Assembly: GCF_021044775.1 (NCBI RefSeq)
Contig: NZ_JAJNOQ010000008.1
Coordinates: 62,001 to 126,000, forward strand
From: Paraeggerthella hominis
Lineage (GTDB): Bacteria; Actinomycetota; Coriobacteriia; Coriobacteriales; Eggerthellaceae
Length of the DNA: 64,000 nucleotides
Direction of reading: 5' to 3'
A model generated the notes under the pieces. That model did not search any database and had not been told where the DNA came from. It was given only the letters and a program-made list of their open reading frames with translations. The first letter of the stretch is position 1, and each line of letters opens with the position of its first letter. Position numbers and translations under genes: made by a program. Shown piece after piece: positions 17,902 through 26,722 of the stretch.

Positions 17902-19659
17902 GTGGATAAAGTGTATGACATGGGCCGGTGGTTCGGGTCGCTGGCTTCACGGGGAAAGAGGGCGCTTATGGGGTTGGATAATCGTGTAGCATGCTCGCAG
18001 CAAGTTGAGATGGTTGAGGAAGCGAACGAGGCGTATACCAAAACGCTCAAGATGATCGGTTTCAAAGCTCTGCTCGGTTGGCACTATCTTGTTTTGTTCA
18101 CGCCTCTTTTCATTGGGACCGCCGCAATCAACGCGCCATCCCTCTTTTTTCAGCGACAGGTTACGTTGTATCTGACTCTAGCCGTTACGTTCGGCATCTT
18201 GGTTCTGGTTGGAAAGCGCATGCTTCGCAAGAACAGAACCGCTCCTTCGAAGATCCTCTTGGTGTCTGCGGGCGCGTTGGCCACCCTTGCCACTATCGTC
18301 TCCGCCACGACAATGGATTTCCCCGTGCCCCTTCGTTTGGGCACGGTCGTGCTGCTTGGCGTCTCGGAAGCCCTGTTGATGTTCCTGTGGCTGCATTATT
18401 ACGTGCGAGCTGCTGCAAACTACCTGACCCGCTCGTTTGCCGTCGACATGATCTTCGGCGGATTGGTGGCCCTGCTCGTCTGCAGCCTGCAAGAACCTAT
18501 CGGCCTGATCGCAGCGGTGCTGCTGCCTCTGGTGGCCATTACGTCGCTGATGGCCAATTGGAGGACGGCGGAACCGTTGCCGCCAACTGGCTTCTCCGAT
18601 GCGTTTGCCCCTCTTTCGCGCAAAGCAATTCGGGAATTCGCGCTTACATCGGTTCCGACGATGGTCTATGCGTTTGCGTTCGGGTTGTTGCAAGGCGCGT
18701 ATCTTGTCGACGGCACGTTGCTGCTCATGGCCAACGACCCCCTGATTCTTGTCGGCATCGCGTTGGCGGGCGCGTGCATCATAGCCTCCTCGCTCCATTC
18801 GAAGCAAAGCCGGTCCATCGACGCCATCCATCGCTACTCCCTTTTGCTGTTCGTCGTAGGCATCGTGCTGCTGCCGTTTTTCCGGGAAGGCTTCGGCGCC
18901 CTAACCGCGGAATGCGTCATCTTGGCGGGCTTCAACTTGTTCGACTTCGGCGGCGTGATCATCGGCATCGGGATCGCCCAGCGCCTGCGCTCCGATTCCC
19001 TGCTGCTTGTCGACGGCGGCCGCGTGGTGGCTTACCTGTGCTTGGCGGTAGGCTGCATCGTGGGCGATCAGCTGATGATGCTTTTCATGGACCAGCACGG
19101 ATGGCTGGTTCTCATCGGCGTGGGCGGCGTCGCGATCGCAATGCTGGTGGCTACCGTGCTCACGCCCTTCCATGAATGGGAGGAGCTTGCCTCCGACGGA
19201 GCGGATGCGCAGGCTGCCGCGCCTGCTTCGCAGCCTGAGCCGACCTCTGCCGACGACGCAGCTCGTGCATCTTCGTCTCAAAAGCCTCAGGCGCCGGCTG
19301 TTAAAGCCGCGTCCTCGGAAGACGGCGAGCCGGCCTCGCGCGGCAAATCGGCCAAACCCGAGGGCGGATACGTCGATTCCCCCTGGCGACGCACATGCCA
19401 GCGGATTGCTGAACTGTACAAGCTCTCGCCGCGGGAAACAGAAATATTCTTCTTTATCGCAAAGGGCCGCAATGCGGAATACGTTCAGCAGGAGCTGGTC
19501 ATATCCATGCATACGGCTAAAACCCACATCGCGAACATCTATCACAAACTCGGGGTGCATTCGTCGCAAGAAATGCTCACGCTTATCGAGACGTTTCGAA
19601 GGGAAGACATCGAAAAGCAGGGGGCGAAGCTCGGAGAAAGGAAAGCTGTCAAAGACTGA
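17902..19659 (+). CDS. LuxR-type regulator with N-terminal 12-helix membrane domain
   Basis: 585 residues. Residues about 50-430 are strongly hydrophobic with roughly 12 membrane helices of MFS-like spacing. A charged Ala/Pro/Glu linker (about 435-495) leads to a LuxR/GerE helix-turn-helix: LSPRETEIFFFIAKGRNAEY, then HTAKTHIANIYHKLGVHSSQE (about 515-565). Membrane-anchored LuxR proteins of this design are expanded in Eggerthellaceae, and relatives control Mo-dependent dehydroxylase genes in response to substrate; applying that here is inference. Starts possible: GTG 17902, GTG 17911 or ATG 17920, all behind GGGGTAGG. A palindrome 27 bp upstream suggests autoregulation. A trigger-factor-like gene follows after 87 bp. 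Confidence 0.85.
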   Translation: MDKVYDMGRWFGSLASRGKRALMGLDNRVACSQQVEMVEEANEAYTKTLKMIGFKALLGWHYLVLFTPLFIGTAAINAPSLFFQRQVTLYLTLAVTFGILVLVGKRMLRKNRTAPSKILLVSAGALATLATIVSATTMDFPVPLRLGTVVLLGVSEALLMFLWLHYYVRAAANYLTRSFAVDMIFGGLVALLVCSLQEPIGLIAAVLLPLVAITSLMANWRTAEPLPPTGFSDAFAPLSRKAIREFALTSVPTMVYAFAFGLLQGAYLVDGTLLLMANDPLILVGIALAGACIIASSLHSKQSRSIDAIHRYSLLLFVVGIVLLPFFREGFGALTAECVILAGFNLFDFGGVIIGIGIAQRLRSDSLLLVDGGRVVAYLCLAVGCIVGDQLMMLFMDQHGWLVLIGVGGVAIAMLVATVLTPFHEWEELASDGADAQAAAPASQPEPTSADDAARASSSQKPQAPAVKAASSEDGEPASRGKSAKPEGGYVDSPWRRTCQRIAELYKLSPRETEIFFFIAKGRNAEYVQQELVISMHTAKTHIANIYHKLGVHSSQEMLTLIETFRREDIEKQGAKLGERKAVKD

Positions 19660-19746
19660 GAAGAACGCGAAGGCGGCATAGGGAAATCCCGTACGTCTGC
19701 GCCGGCTTTTGTAAAGCAACTTGCACTCGATTGATAGGAGAACACG

Positions 19747-20457
19747 ATGGCTAGCACTACGTTTCAACTTGATCCCGCGGATTTCGAACTGTCGGACTAC
19801 GGTCCGGTTCGCATCTCCTTGCCCTCCATCCCCGCGGTGACGGAAGAGGATATTGAAGCCCAGCTGTTTTCGTTCGTTGTCGCTTCGGCTCATAAGGGGT
19901 CTAGCATCAAGTCGCTTGCCAATTTGGATGACGCATGGGTGCGGGATCATTTCGAGGGAATGTCCACCATGGAGGACCTGAAGGCGTCCATCAAGCAGGA
20001 TCTTGAGAAAACGTCCCGCATGGGCCTTGAAAACTACAAGCTGCAATGCTGCAACGATGCGCTGATCGCCCGTCTGGAAGGAGAGGTGCCCGAAGCCGTT
20101 GTGACGGAGGCGATGGAGGCATCTCGATCCATGTACGACGATCGTCTGCTCGCAAGCGGCATGACCAAGGTCCAGTATCTTCGCCAAGAGAAGCTGACCG
20201 AAGAGGAGTACGAGCAAAAGATTCGCGCCGACGTGGCGTACAACCTGTCGCTCAACGTCGTTCTTGACAAGCTGATTGAACGGCAAGGGCTTGCCGTTGC
20301 CAAAGAGGATTTGACCGAGTACCTTTCCGCCGACAACCCCGAAGCGTTCCTTGCGGAGATCGAGAGGAACGGGAAGGTCGACGAAGCGTGCCAAGCTGCC
20401 GCGCGCGTGAAGGCTATGCGCCAGATCGTCGATACCGCCATCGTCGACGAAGGCTAG
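19747..20457 (+). CDS. Trigger-factor C-terminal-domain-like chaperone (no PPIase domain)
   Basis: 236 residues, ATG behind AGGAGA. After an N-terminal segment FELSDYGPVRISLPSIPAV, which matches the FELSSYDPVEITMPAL segment of the full-length paralogue at 28637, it passes straight to the chaperone arm: WVRDHFEGMSTMEDLKASI, VPEAVVTEAMEASRSMYDD, then YNLSLNVVLDKLIERQGLAV, as in trigger-factor C-terminal domains. The FKBP-type isomerase domain and the ribosome-binding N-terminal domain are absent. It is therefore probably a ribosome-independent holdase. Its place between the LuxR gene and the Mo-enzyme operon suggests assistance in assembling that enzyme, analogous to but unrelated to TorD/NarJ. 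A terminator follows. Confidence 0.7.
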   Translation: MASTTFQLDPADFELSDYGPVRISLPSIPAVTEEDIEAQLFSFVVASAHKGSSIKSLANLDDAWVRDHFEGMSTMEDLKASIKQDLEKTSRMGLENYKLQCCNDALIARLEGEVPEAVVTEAMEASRSMYDDRLLASGMTKVQYLRQEKLTEEEYEQKIRADVAYNLSLNVVLDKLIERQGLAVAKEDLTEYLSADNPEAFLAEIERNGKVDEACQAAARVKAMRQIVDTAIVDEG

Positions 20458-20533
20458 TCCTTTCGATCCGTCCGTTCCCCTGGAGTCTGCCCAAGCGACG
20501 CTCGAGCTGATTGCCAAGGTTGGCGCCAAGCAG

Positions 20534-20573
20534 AAAAGGCGTCGGTGGTCTGAGAGCCGCCGGCGCCTTTTTT
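20534..20573 (+). terminator. Rho-independent terminator
   Basis: AAAAGGCGTCGGTGGT pairs (with one G-T) to GCCGCCGGCGCCTTTTTT around a CTGAGA loop. It lies 77 bp after the trigger-factor-like stop. The remaining 20458-20866 stretch holds the Mo-operon promoter region and no gene. Confidence 0.8.
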
Positions 20574-20687
20574 ACGCGTCAAAGCGATGGTCCTTGCTGC
20601 CGGGCTTTTCTTTCCCTGCTGCACGAAGCGTGATGGGGTCTTTGGTGATGTAAAGACGAAACGCCAGGTCAAAGTATCAATATCTTT

Positions 20688-20717
20688 GTACTAGAACGTA
20701 TAACCCATGGTACTAGA
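20688..20717. promoter_or_regulatory. Two GTACTAGA motifs, candidate regulator sites for the Mo-enzyme operon
   Basis: GTACTAGAAC at 20688-20697 and GTACTAGA at 20710-20717, 22 bp apart (two helical turns), 150-180 bp upstream of the first gene of the operon. They resemble the half-site GTACTAAAAC of the palindrome upstream of the LuxR gene. Confidence 0.5.
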
Positions 20718-20866
20718 TGCCCCTTTTTCATACCGATTTGGGTAGGGAGCCGCAACTTCGGGCTGCTAAATTTCGTCTCGTGGATGCACCCCATGCCATT
20801 CACTTGGACTTGCGAAATGCTTCGTTGAGAACCAAAGAAAAGAAGTCGCTAAAGGAAGGAACGACC

Positions 20867-21097
20867 ATGTGTTTCAGACCACCATCGTTCGATGACATGA
20901 TGAAGAAGTGCCCGTCGTGCGGCACGTTCAACCCGCCCGAGAATGACAAGTGCAAAAAGTGCGGGAATGATCTTCCGACCGAGGCGCCCGCTCCCGGCGC
21001 TCCCGCGGCTCCCGGTGGCGCCCCTGCGGCCCCCGGCGCTCCGAAGGCTCCCGGTGCCCCTGCGGCCCCTGGCGCTCCCAAGCCTCCTACTGCGTAG
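20867..21097 (+). CDS. Zinc-ribbon miniprotein with Pro/Ala/Gly repeat tail
   Basis: 76 residues from ATG 20867 (AAAGGAAGG upstream). Residues 1-35 hold one zinc ribbon, KKCPSCGTFNPPENDKCKKC, i.e. two CxxC knuckles 12 residues apart. The rest is a low-complexity tail of PGAPAAPG-like repeats. It is the first gene of the Mo-enzyme operon and is encoded 234 bp before the oxidoreductase. A related zinc ribbon is encoded at 24045 behind the ferredoxin, and a third, membrane-anchored, at 26231. Zinc ribbons of this sort mediate protein or nucleic-acid contacts; a redox or scaffold role beside the enzyme is only inference. Confidence 0.7.
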   Translation: MCFRPPSFDDMMKKCPSCGTFNPPENDKCKKCGNDLPTEAPAPGAPAAPGGAPAAPGAPKAPGAPAAPGAPKPPTA

Positions 21098-21331
21098 TTG
21101 CAGCGGGCTTGAAGGTTTCCGCTGCTTGCAAGAACGCAGGTTTGCAGGGGAAGCGTTGATCGTCTTTAAGAAGCTCCGATGACGAGTGAAGAGGAGAATC
21201 GTACAAGGCTTTATGCGCGTTCCAAGATAGAACGAGGCTATCGACGGGACGGGCGGGAAGGGCAAAAGGAGCTTCTGAAGAATAAGGGTTTCATCTATCA
21301 GTTGGCATCTCTTAATGAAAGGGGGATTTTC

Positions 21332-23698
21332 ATGATCAACGAATACAACCATGATCTGTACAAAACAGACTGGCGCTGGTTTGAGAATGGTTATGAAGTG
21401 ACCCGCACCTCGGTCTGGACCGGACCTGGGTGTCACAACGGCTGCGGCGTGCTTACGTACGTCAAGGATGGCAAGCTTGAGAAGATCGAAGGTGACCCCA
21501 ACTTCGGGTACAACCAGGGACGTCTGTGCCTGCGCTGCCTGGACATGGTTGAGGCTATCTACAACAACGACCGACTGAAATGGCCTCTTCTCCGCGACGG
21601 AGAAAAGGGCGAGAACAAGTGGAAGCGCATCACTTGGGAAGAAGCGTTCGACTGGTTGGAAGATACGTACAAGAAGATTTGCAAGACGATTCACGACGAC
21701 TACAACGGTATCGGGCCCGAGGGCATCGTGGCTCTTTCCGGTACGGGTCGTAACGCCATGTGGCACGGCGCCATGTGCCTGCGTGCGGTTTTCGGCAGCC
21801 CGAACATGTCGTTCGGCTTCCTCTCTGCCGACTCCTGCTATCAGCCTCGTATGACTGCCAACCTCATGAAGGACGGCGATTGCTGGATCCTCGACGCTTC
21901 CCAGCTTCACCCGGATCGCTACGACAACCCTGATTGGAAGCAGCCTGAAGTGGTTATCGTTTGGGGCAACGAGCCTCTGGCGTCCAACCCTGACGGTTTC
22001 GTCGGCCACTGGCTGATCGACCTCATGCGCATGGGCACGAAGTTCATCGTTGTCGACCCTGCTCTGACGTGGCTTGCCTCGAAGGCCGACATCTGGTTGC
22101 AGGTTCGTCCCGGCACCGACTGCGCTCTTGCCATGGGCATGCTGCGCGTCATCGTCGACGAGGACCTGTACGATCACGAGTTCGTTGAGAACTGGTGCTA
22201 CGGCTTCGACGACCTGGTCGAGCGTCTGCAGGACTACCCGACCGACAAGTGCGCCGAGATCTGCTGGATCGACGAGCAGGATCTTATCGACGCAGCCCGT
22301 ATGTTCGCTGCTGCAAGCCCCGGCGCAATCCAGTGGGGTCTTGCCATCGACATGCAGATCTCCGCTATGGAGGCTTCGTTCGCCATCTCCGACATCACGG
22401 CGCTGTGCGGCAACCTCGACGTTCCCGGCGGCAACGTGCTCGTTCGCTACGCTTACAACAGCTCCAAGAAGTACGGCTGCGGCCTTGAGTTCATCTCGCA
22501 GGAGATGCTTGATCGCCGTATCGGCACCGACCAGTCCCCGATTCACAAGGCTGGCTACACGCCGTTCATTCCGCCCGATCTGCTGCTCGAAGCCATGGAG
22601 ACCGGCGTTCCATATCCGCCTCAGATGATGTGGGTGCACGGCACCAACCCCATCGCCAACATGTCCGGCGATGCCCCGCGTCTGTACCGTGCGTGGAAGA
22701 ACGTTCCTTATACGGTCGTGGTGGACTACTACCTGACCCCGACCGCCGTGGCGTTCGCCGACCTTGTTCTTCCGGTCGCCATGTCGGTTGAGCGCGACTC
22801 CTTCCGCTCTTGGTGGCAGCCGCTGCGTACGTTGACTGCTTCGGCTGGCCGCTACTTCGAGTGCAAGATGGACGAAGAGCTTGTGCTCGACCTTGGCAAG
22901 CGCTTCAACCCTGAGTTCTTCAACCAGTTCGAGACCACCCGCGACTTCTTGACGTGGATGATTCAGGACGACGGCCTTGGCGTTGACTACACGTTCGAGG
23001 ACCTTACCCACAAGGTTTACGACTACTGGGATTGGAACGAGACGTACGAGAAGTACAAGAAGGGTCTGCTTCGCGAGGACGGTCAGCCGGGCTTCGTTAC
23101 CGCGACCGGTCTGTACGAGGTGTCTTCTCCGCTGTTCGACGTGTGGGGCTTCGATCCTCTGCCGCATCACATGGAGCCGTACGAGAGCCCGTACCGTACT
23201 CCCGAGCTGTACAAGGAGTACCCGTACATCTACACCTCCGGGCACCGTCACATCGGCCTGTTCCACTCCGAGCATCGCCAGCTGCCGACGATGCGCGAGG
23301 TTCATCCCACCGCTATCGCCGACATCTCTCCGGAGATCGCGAAGGAGCAGGGCATCAAAGAGGGCGACTGGGTATGGTTCGAGAACAAGCGAGGCAAGTG
23401 CAAGCAGCAGGCGCATATCGCTCCTGGCCTGATGCCGAACCTCGTGCGTGCTCGCCATGGCTGGTGGTTCCCCGAGCAGGAGGCTGCCGAGCCCAACCTG
23501 TACGGCGTGTTCGACTGCAACGGCAATAACCTGACCACGATGGGCGTTTACGGTCCGACGCACTACGGCGCTCCGTACAAGAGCACGCTGTGCAAGTGCT
23601 ACAAGGTAACGCCTGAAAACGATTGCTCGCCGAGCGCAATCGTCACCAAGGGAGGAGGTTTCGGGGGCTATGACTACACCCGATTCGAAGGAGACTAA
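21332..23698 (+). CDS. Cytoplasmic molybdopterin (bis-MGD) oxidoreductase, acetylene-hydratase/catechol-dehydroxylase-like
   Basis: 788 residues from ATG 21332 (GAAAGGGGG upstream; the upstream in-frame TTG/ATG codons lack a good site). DMSO-reductase superfamily: N-terminal cluster region with C34, C38, C66 and C69; WKRITWEEAFDWLEDTYKKI; a probable Mo/W-ligand Cys169 in SADSCYQPR; VVIVWGNEPLASNPDG; VVDPALTWLASKADIWL; RPGTDCALAMGMLRVIVDE; DHEFVENWCYGFDDLVERL, which matches acetylene hydratase closely in style; C-terminal domain from GHRHIGLFHSEHRQLP (about 635). The first Cys of the usual CxxCxxxC motif is replaced (Gly31). There is no Tat signal, so it is cytoplasmic. Gut Eggerthellaceae catechol dehydroxylases belong to this branch; the substrate here is unknown. 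It overlaps the ferredoxin gene by 29 bp. Confidence 0.85.
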   Translation: MINEYNHDLYKTDWRWFENGYEVTRTSVWTGPGCHNGCGVLTYVKDGKLEKIEGDPNFGYNQGRLCLRCLDMVEAIYNNDRLKWPLLRDGEKGENKWKRITWEEAFDWLEDTYKKICKTIHDDYNGIGPEGIVALSGTGRNAMWHGAMCLRAVFGSPNMSFGFLSADSCYQPRMTANLMKDGDCWILDASQLHPDRYDNPDWKQPEVVIVWGNEPLASNPDGFVGHWLIDLMRMGTKFIVVDPALTWLASKADIWLQVRPGTDCALAMGMLRVIVDEDLYDHEFVENWCYGFDDLVERLQDYPTDKCAEICWIDEQDLIDAARMFAAASPGAIQWGLAIDMQISAMEASFAISDITALCGNLDVPGGNVLVRYAYNSSKKYGCGLEFISQEMLDRRIGTDQSPIHKAGYTPFIPPDLLLEAMETGVPYPPQMMWVHGTNPIANMSGDAPRLYRAWKNVPYTVVVDYYLTPTAVAFADLVLPVAMSVERDSFRSWWQPLRTLTASAGRYFECKMDEELVLDLGKRFNPEFFNQFETTRDFLTWMIQDDGLGVDYTFEDLTHKVYDYWDWNETYEKYKKGLLREDGQPGFVTATGLYEVSSPLFDVWGFDPLPHHMEPYESPYRTPELYKEYPYIYTSGHRHIGLFHSEHRQLPTMREVHPTAIADISPEIAKEQGIKEGDWVWFENKRGKCKQQAHIAPGLMPNLVRARHGWWFPEQEAAEPNLYGVFDCNGNNLTTMGVYGPTHYGAPYKSTLCKCYKVTPENDCSPSAIVTKGGGFGGYDYTRFEGD

Positions 23699-24023
23699 GT
23701 ACGGTCTGTTGATCGACTACGAATTCTGCACCAACTGTCACACCTGTGAGGTTGCCTGCAAGAAGACGCATGATCTTCCGATTGGCCAGTACGGTATCAA
23801 GACGCTCGAGTATGGTCCCGTGAAGAATCTGACGGGCAAGTGGGAGTGGACGTATCTTCCCCTGCCGACCGATCTTTGCGATCTGTGCGCCGACCGTGTG
23901 GCCGAAGGCCGCCTTCCCAACTGCGTACATCACTGCCAGGCTGGCGTAATGTACTACGGCACGGTGGAAGAGCTGGCTGCTAAGGCGGCTGAAAAGCCCA
24001 AGATGGTGCTTTTCACGAAATAA
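23670..24023 (+). CDS. Minimal two-cluster 4Fe-4S electron-transfer subunit
   Basis: 117 residues, ATG 23670 with GGGAGGAGG upstream, overlapping the Mo-enzyme gene by 29 bp, so translational coupling is likely. First cluster motif CTNCHTCEVACKKTHDLP; second CDLCADRVAEGRLPNC with CVHHC. It resembles the beginning of DMSO-reductase-type beta subunits (DmsB/HybA class) but is about half their length and has room for only two [4Fe-4S] clusters. No signal peptide, no membrane helix. It is the obvious electron donor or acceptor for the Mo enzyme in the cytoplasm. No membrane anchor (NrfD/DmsC) gene is present in the cluster, so electrons presumably come from a soluble carrier. Confidence 0.88.
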   Translation: MTTPDSKETKYGLLIDYEFCTNCHTCEVACKKTHDLPIGQYGIKTLEYGPVKNLTGKWEWTYLPLPTDLCDLCADRVAEGRLPNCVHHCQAGVMYYGTVEELAAKAAEKPKMVLFTK

Positions 24024-24044
24024 CCGGACTGAAGGAGGAGAGCT

Positions 24045-24275
24045 ATGGCTCGTCAGGAAAAAGGCGGATTCCGTCCGCCTCCGTTGGGGAAGATCTTGTG
24101 GAAGTGCACCGAGTGCAACACCTTTAACGCCGCAGATGCAACGGTATGCAAGAAGTGCGGTGCCGAGAAGGAGAAAGCACTCGACGAGTCCATCGAGAAC
24201 GCTACGTTCAAACCCATTTCGGAGTCTGAGCGCCTGAATCAGGATCAGAAGATCTTGAAGGAGCTCGAGGGTTAG
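24045..24275 (+). CDS. Zinc-ribbon miniprotein, third gene of the Mo-enzyme operon
   Basis: 76 residues; AAGGAGGAGAGCT precedes the ATG, 21 bp after the ferredoxin stop. FRPPPLGKILWKCTECNTFN then VCKKCGAEKEK makes one zinc ribbon; the FRPP...KCxxCNTFN pattern matches the protein at 20867 (FRPPSFDDMMKKCPSCGTFN), so they are paralogues. The C-terminus is a short charged helix (ESERLNQDQKILKELEG). No known function; co-expression with the Mo enzyme suggests a maturation, docking or regulatory role. A terminator follows at 24291. Confidence 0.75.
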   Translation: MARQEKGGFRPPPLGKILWKCTECNTFNAADATVCKKCGAEKEKALDESIENATFKPISESERLNQDQKILKELEG

Positions 24276-24290
24276 TAGCCTTGTTTCAGA

Positions 24291-24327
24291 AAAGGGTCTC
24301 AGGCTCCAGGGGGCCGAGACCCTTTTT
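24291..24327 (+). terminator. Rho-independent terminator of the Mo-enzyme operon
   Basis: Perfect arms AAAGGGTCTC / GAGACCCTTT (24291-24300, 24316-24325), with the T-run continuing to 24327. Confidence 0.88.
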
Positions 24328-24561
24328 CCTTTCCAATGTCGCTCGTCAAGGCGGTGCGCAATTCGATCCAAGGGAATAAGAGGGTTCTACGGATTGAAGC
24401 GCACGGCACTTTTATCGATGCGCATGGCGAGACGGCCTCTCGTTTTCCAGTTGTTTTCAGGAGGCCGTCGGACGGCACCGTTTCGTCAAAGCGACGCGCT
24501 TATAAGATTCCACTGAAGCTAGGGGATTGAGGCTTAAGTGGAACGTTACAAGGAGCGGTTT

Positions 24562-25962
24562 ATGAGTGCAGATTCCAAAGCGGCTAGGAAATTCACCATT
24601 TCCCAGTTTATCGATTCGTTCGGAGTTAGTAAGTTTACGATCTCTATCTTTTTCCTCGTGGGCATCGCAATGATGTTCGATGGCTATGACTACATGATCA
24701 TCAGCTATACGAACACGCAGATCATGCAGGAGTTTTTCGGTCCCGCAGGAAACGATGCACTGAAGGGCGCTCTGTCATCTTGGTCCACTATCGGCATCGT
24801 GGTCGGCTCGTTCGCCGCAGGCCCGCTGTCCGATAAGTTCGGTCGCCGTAAGATTCTGACGTTTGGCACGTTCATGTACGGTTTGTTCACCATTCCGTGC
24901 ATTTTCGCCCCGTCTTACGAGCTTTTCTCGGTGTTCCGCGTTATCGCCGGTCTGTTCTTGGGCGTGTGCACGCCTATCGTTACCACGCTGTTCACCGAGT
25001 TCACGCCGACGAAGCAGCGTTCGTTCTTCATCACGTTCGGCATGGCTTGGATGATTGTCGGCTGGGTGTTCGCTGCCTTGATCGGCACCATCATGGTCCA
25101 GGTTGCAACGTGGCATTGGTGCTACGCTATCGGTGCGTTCCCGGTTGTCTACGCGTTCATTTTCGGCAAGTTCACACCGGAATCCGCCCACTGGGCGGCG
25201 GTTCACGGCAAGATGGATCTAGCGGTATCTACCTTGAAGTGCATTCAGAAGCGCTCTGGCAAGGACACGGGATTCGAAATTGATGCTGCGAACATTCTTG
25301 TTCCGCCCGTTGCCGGCAAGGCAAGCCCTGCTGAGGTTTGGAAGGGCAGGTACCTTAAGACCACGATTGCTCTGGTTATCATCTACTTTGCCGGTAACTT
25401 CAGCATCTACGGCGTAAACGCCTGGCTGCCGGCTTTGATGCTCGAAGCTACGGGCGGCGCGGTTACCGCTTCGTACATGCTGGCTATGGCTCAGAACGCG
25501 GCATCGGTTGTCGCGAACTGCACGACGGGCTTCGTATCCGAGGCAATGGGTCGTAAGCGCAACCTGACATTCGGTTACGGGTTGGCTGTTGTGGCGTGCT
25601 TGATAGTCTCTCAGGTTGTCAAGCTGCCTGCGGAAACGAGTTTCTGGCCGTACCTCATCGCATTCGTTTTCATGGGCTTTGCCTTGAACTACGCTATCAC
25701 GGCTGCTCAGCCGATGATGTCCGAGTCGTATCCTACCGAGTTCCGCAACTCGGGCGTGGCCACCATCGTGGCGCTCGGAAAATCGGCCGGTATCCTTTCG
25801 CCTGTTGTTTTGGGCGGCTTGAAGGCTGCTGGCTGGGCGTTCTCTCCGCTGATTGCTTTGCTTGCGGTTCCCATGGCGTTCGGCTTCGCCGCATGCTTCT
25901 TGCTTCCCAAGGGAGCAAAGGGCATGAACATCGACGATATCGCCGAAGCCGTGGAGTCCTAG
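24562..25962 (+). CDS. MFS transporter, AAHS-like (aromatic acid:H+ symporter family)
   Basis: 466 residues from ATG 24562, chosen over GTG 24538 because AAGGAG lies 6 bases upstream of the ATG. Twelve membrane helices. MMFDGYDYMIISYTNTQIM in helix 1 matches the DGFD/DGYD signature of AAHS transporters (PcaK/BenK class); SDKFGRRKILTFGTF is MFS motif A; a second copy, EAMGRKRNLTFG, follows helix 8. AAHS members import aromatic acids with protons. Encoded 286 bp after the Mo-enzyme operon terminator; a 9-bp-arm GACGGCCTC/GAGGCCGTC hairpin lies between. It probably imports the substrate of the enzyme, which is cytoplasmic; that link is inference. Confidence 0.85.
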   Translation: MSADSKAARKFTISQFIDSFGVSKFTISIFFLVGIAMMFDGYDYMIISYTNTQIMQEFFGPAGNDALKGALSSWSTIGIVVGSFAAGPLSDKFGRRKILTFGTFMYGLFTIPCIFAPSYELFSVFRVIAGLFLGVCTPIVTTLFTEFTPTKQRSFFITFGMAWMIVGWVFAALIGTIMVQVATWHWCYAIGAFPVVYAFIFGKFTPESAHWAAVHGKMDLAVSTLKCIQKRSGKDTGFEIDAANILVPPVAGKASPAEVWKGRYLKTTIALVIIYFAGNFSIYGVNAWLPALMLEATGGAVTASYMLAMAQNAASVVANCTTGFVSEAMGRKRNLTFGYGLAVVACLIVSQVVKLPAETSFWPYLIAFVFMGFALNYAITAAQPMMSESYPTEFRNSGVATIVALGKSAGILSPVVLGGLKAAGWAFSPLIALLAVPMAFGFAACFLLPKGAKGMNIDDIAEAVES

Positions 25963-26230
25963 CACAAGGCGAACCTTCGCATCATGTGCTTTCCGTCTCT
26001 TGATAAGGGGATGGTTGGGCAACCTCGAACGGGCTTCCGAGTAAAATCGGAAGCCCTGACGGGTTGTGAAGGGGGTTTCGACTTGGAGGGGAAGGGATGC
26101 CGCGCTTTGGTTTGCGCGGGCTCGCAAGCGGCGGGCGACGGTGCGCGTGGCCGTCGTTCTTTTGATTCCTCTGGCGAATGCGTGGTTTCTACGCGCATTG
26201 CCAAAGGCCGTTAACGAAGGGGGATTTGAC

Positions 26231-26473
26231 ATGATCTGTCCATTTTGCGGAAGGGAATCGCAGTCGGAGGAGCATTGCACGAAGTGCTACGCCCTCTTCA
26301 ACAAAGAGGTGCGCAGGATTGCGTACGACTCCGAAAACGACCCGAGAAGCGACATGATCGGGCCGTTCACCTCGAAGCAAGCCAAGATTCTGGCGTGGAC
26401 TATCATGGGGTTGCTGATTGTTGCCTTCGTAGCGGCCACGGAGCTTACCGGAAACGGCTTGTCCGGGCACTGA
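26231..26473 (+). CDS. Zinc-ribbon protein with single C-terminal membrane helix
   Basis: 80 residues from ATG 26231 (GAAGGGGG upstream); longer in-frame starts lack a ribosome site. MICPFCGRESQSEEHCTKC is a zinc ribbon at the extreme N-terminus; a polar linker follows, then one hydrophobic helix KILAWTIMGLLIVAFVAATE (about 50-69) and a short tail. Third zinc-ribbon protein of the neighbourhood, this one membrane-anchored with the ribbon predicted cytoplasmic. The 268 bp between the MFS stop and this start contain no other gene that I can support. Function unknown. Confidence 0.65.
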   Translation: MICPFCGRESQSEEHCTKCYALFNKEVRRIAYDSENDPRSDMIGPFTSKQAKILAWTIMGLLIVAFVAATELTGNGLSGH

Positions 26474-26512
26474 CGGGCAGGCGATCCGCTCTTCGGCTTT
26501 GCGCTCCTATAG

Positions 26513-26576
26513 AAGCCCTTGCTCGTCCCTGATGGATCGTGCCACATGGATCCATCAGGGACGAGCAAGGGCTTTT
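26513..26576 (+). terminator. Very long perfect hairpin terminator
   Basis: 25-bp perfect arms beginning AAGCCCTTGCTCGTCCCTGA (26513-26537) and complement (26550-26574), 12-base loop, TTTT tail. A shorter hairpin GCGCTGT...ACAGCGC follows near 26605-26625. Confidence 0.85.
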
Positions 26577-26722
26577 GTATGCGGGACGTAGGTATTGAAA
26601 AGGCGCTGTGCGCATGCGTACAGCGCCTTGCCTTGGTTTGCGGACTGGTTTGCAGGCGGTAAAGCAAGGCGTCCGCAACCTGCGTGGGCAGGGCTGCGGA
26701 CGCAGGCCGAGCAGATCGCGGG

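Noticed and set aside
21102..21127. Terminator between the first zinc-ribbon gene and the Mo enzyme
   Set aside because: The GCAGCGG/CCGCTGC stem is only 7 bp with a 12-base loop and lacks a T-run; at most a weak attenuating structure.
20849..23563. 904-codon open frame on the reverse strand across the Mo-enzyme region
   Set aside because: It is the antisense shadow of the high-GC Mo-enzyme gene: no ribosome site, composition rich in His/Arg/Val, no domain, while the forward strand encodes a clear enzyme. The same holds for the long reverse frames at 8957-10954, 46039-48690 and 28616-30091.
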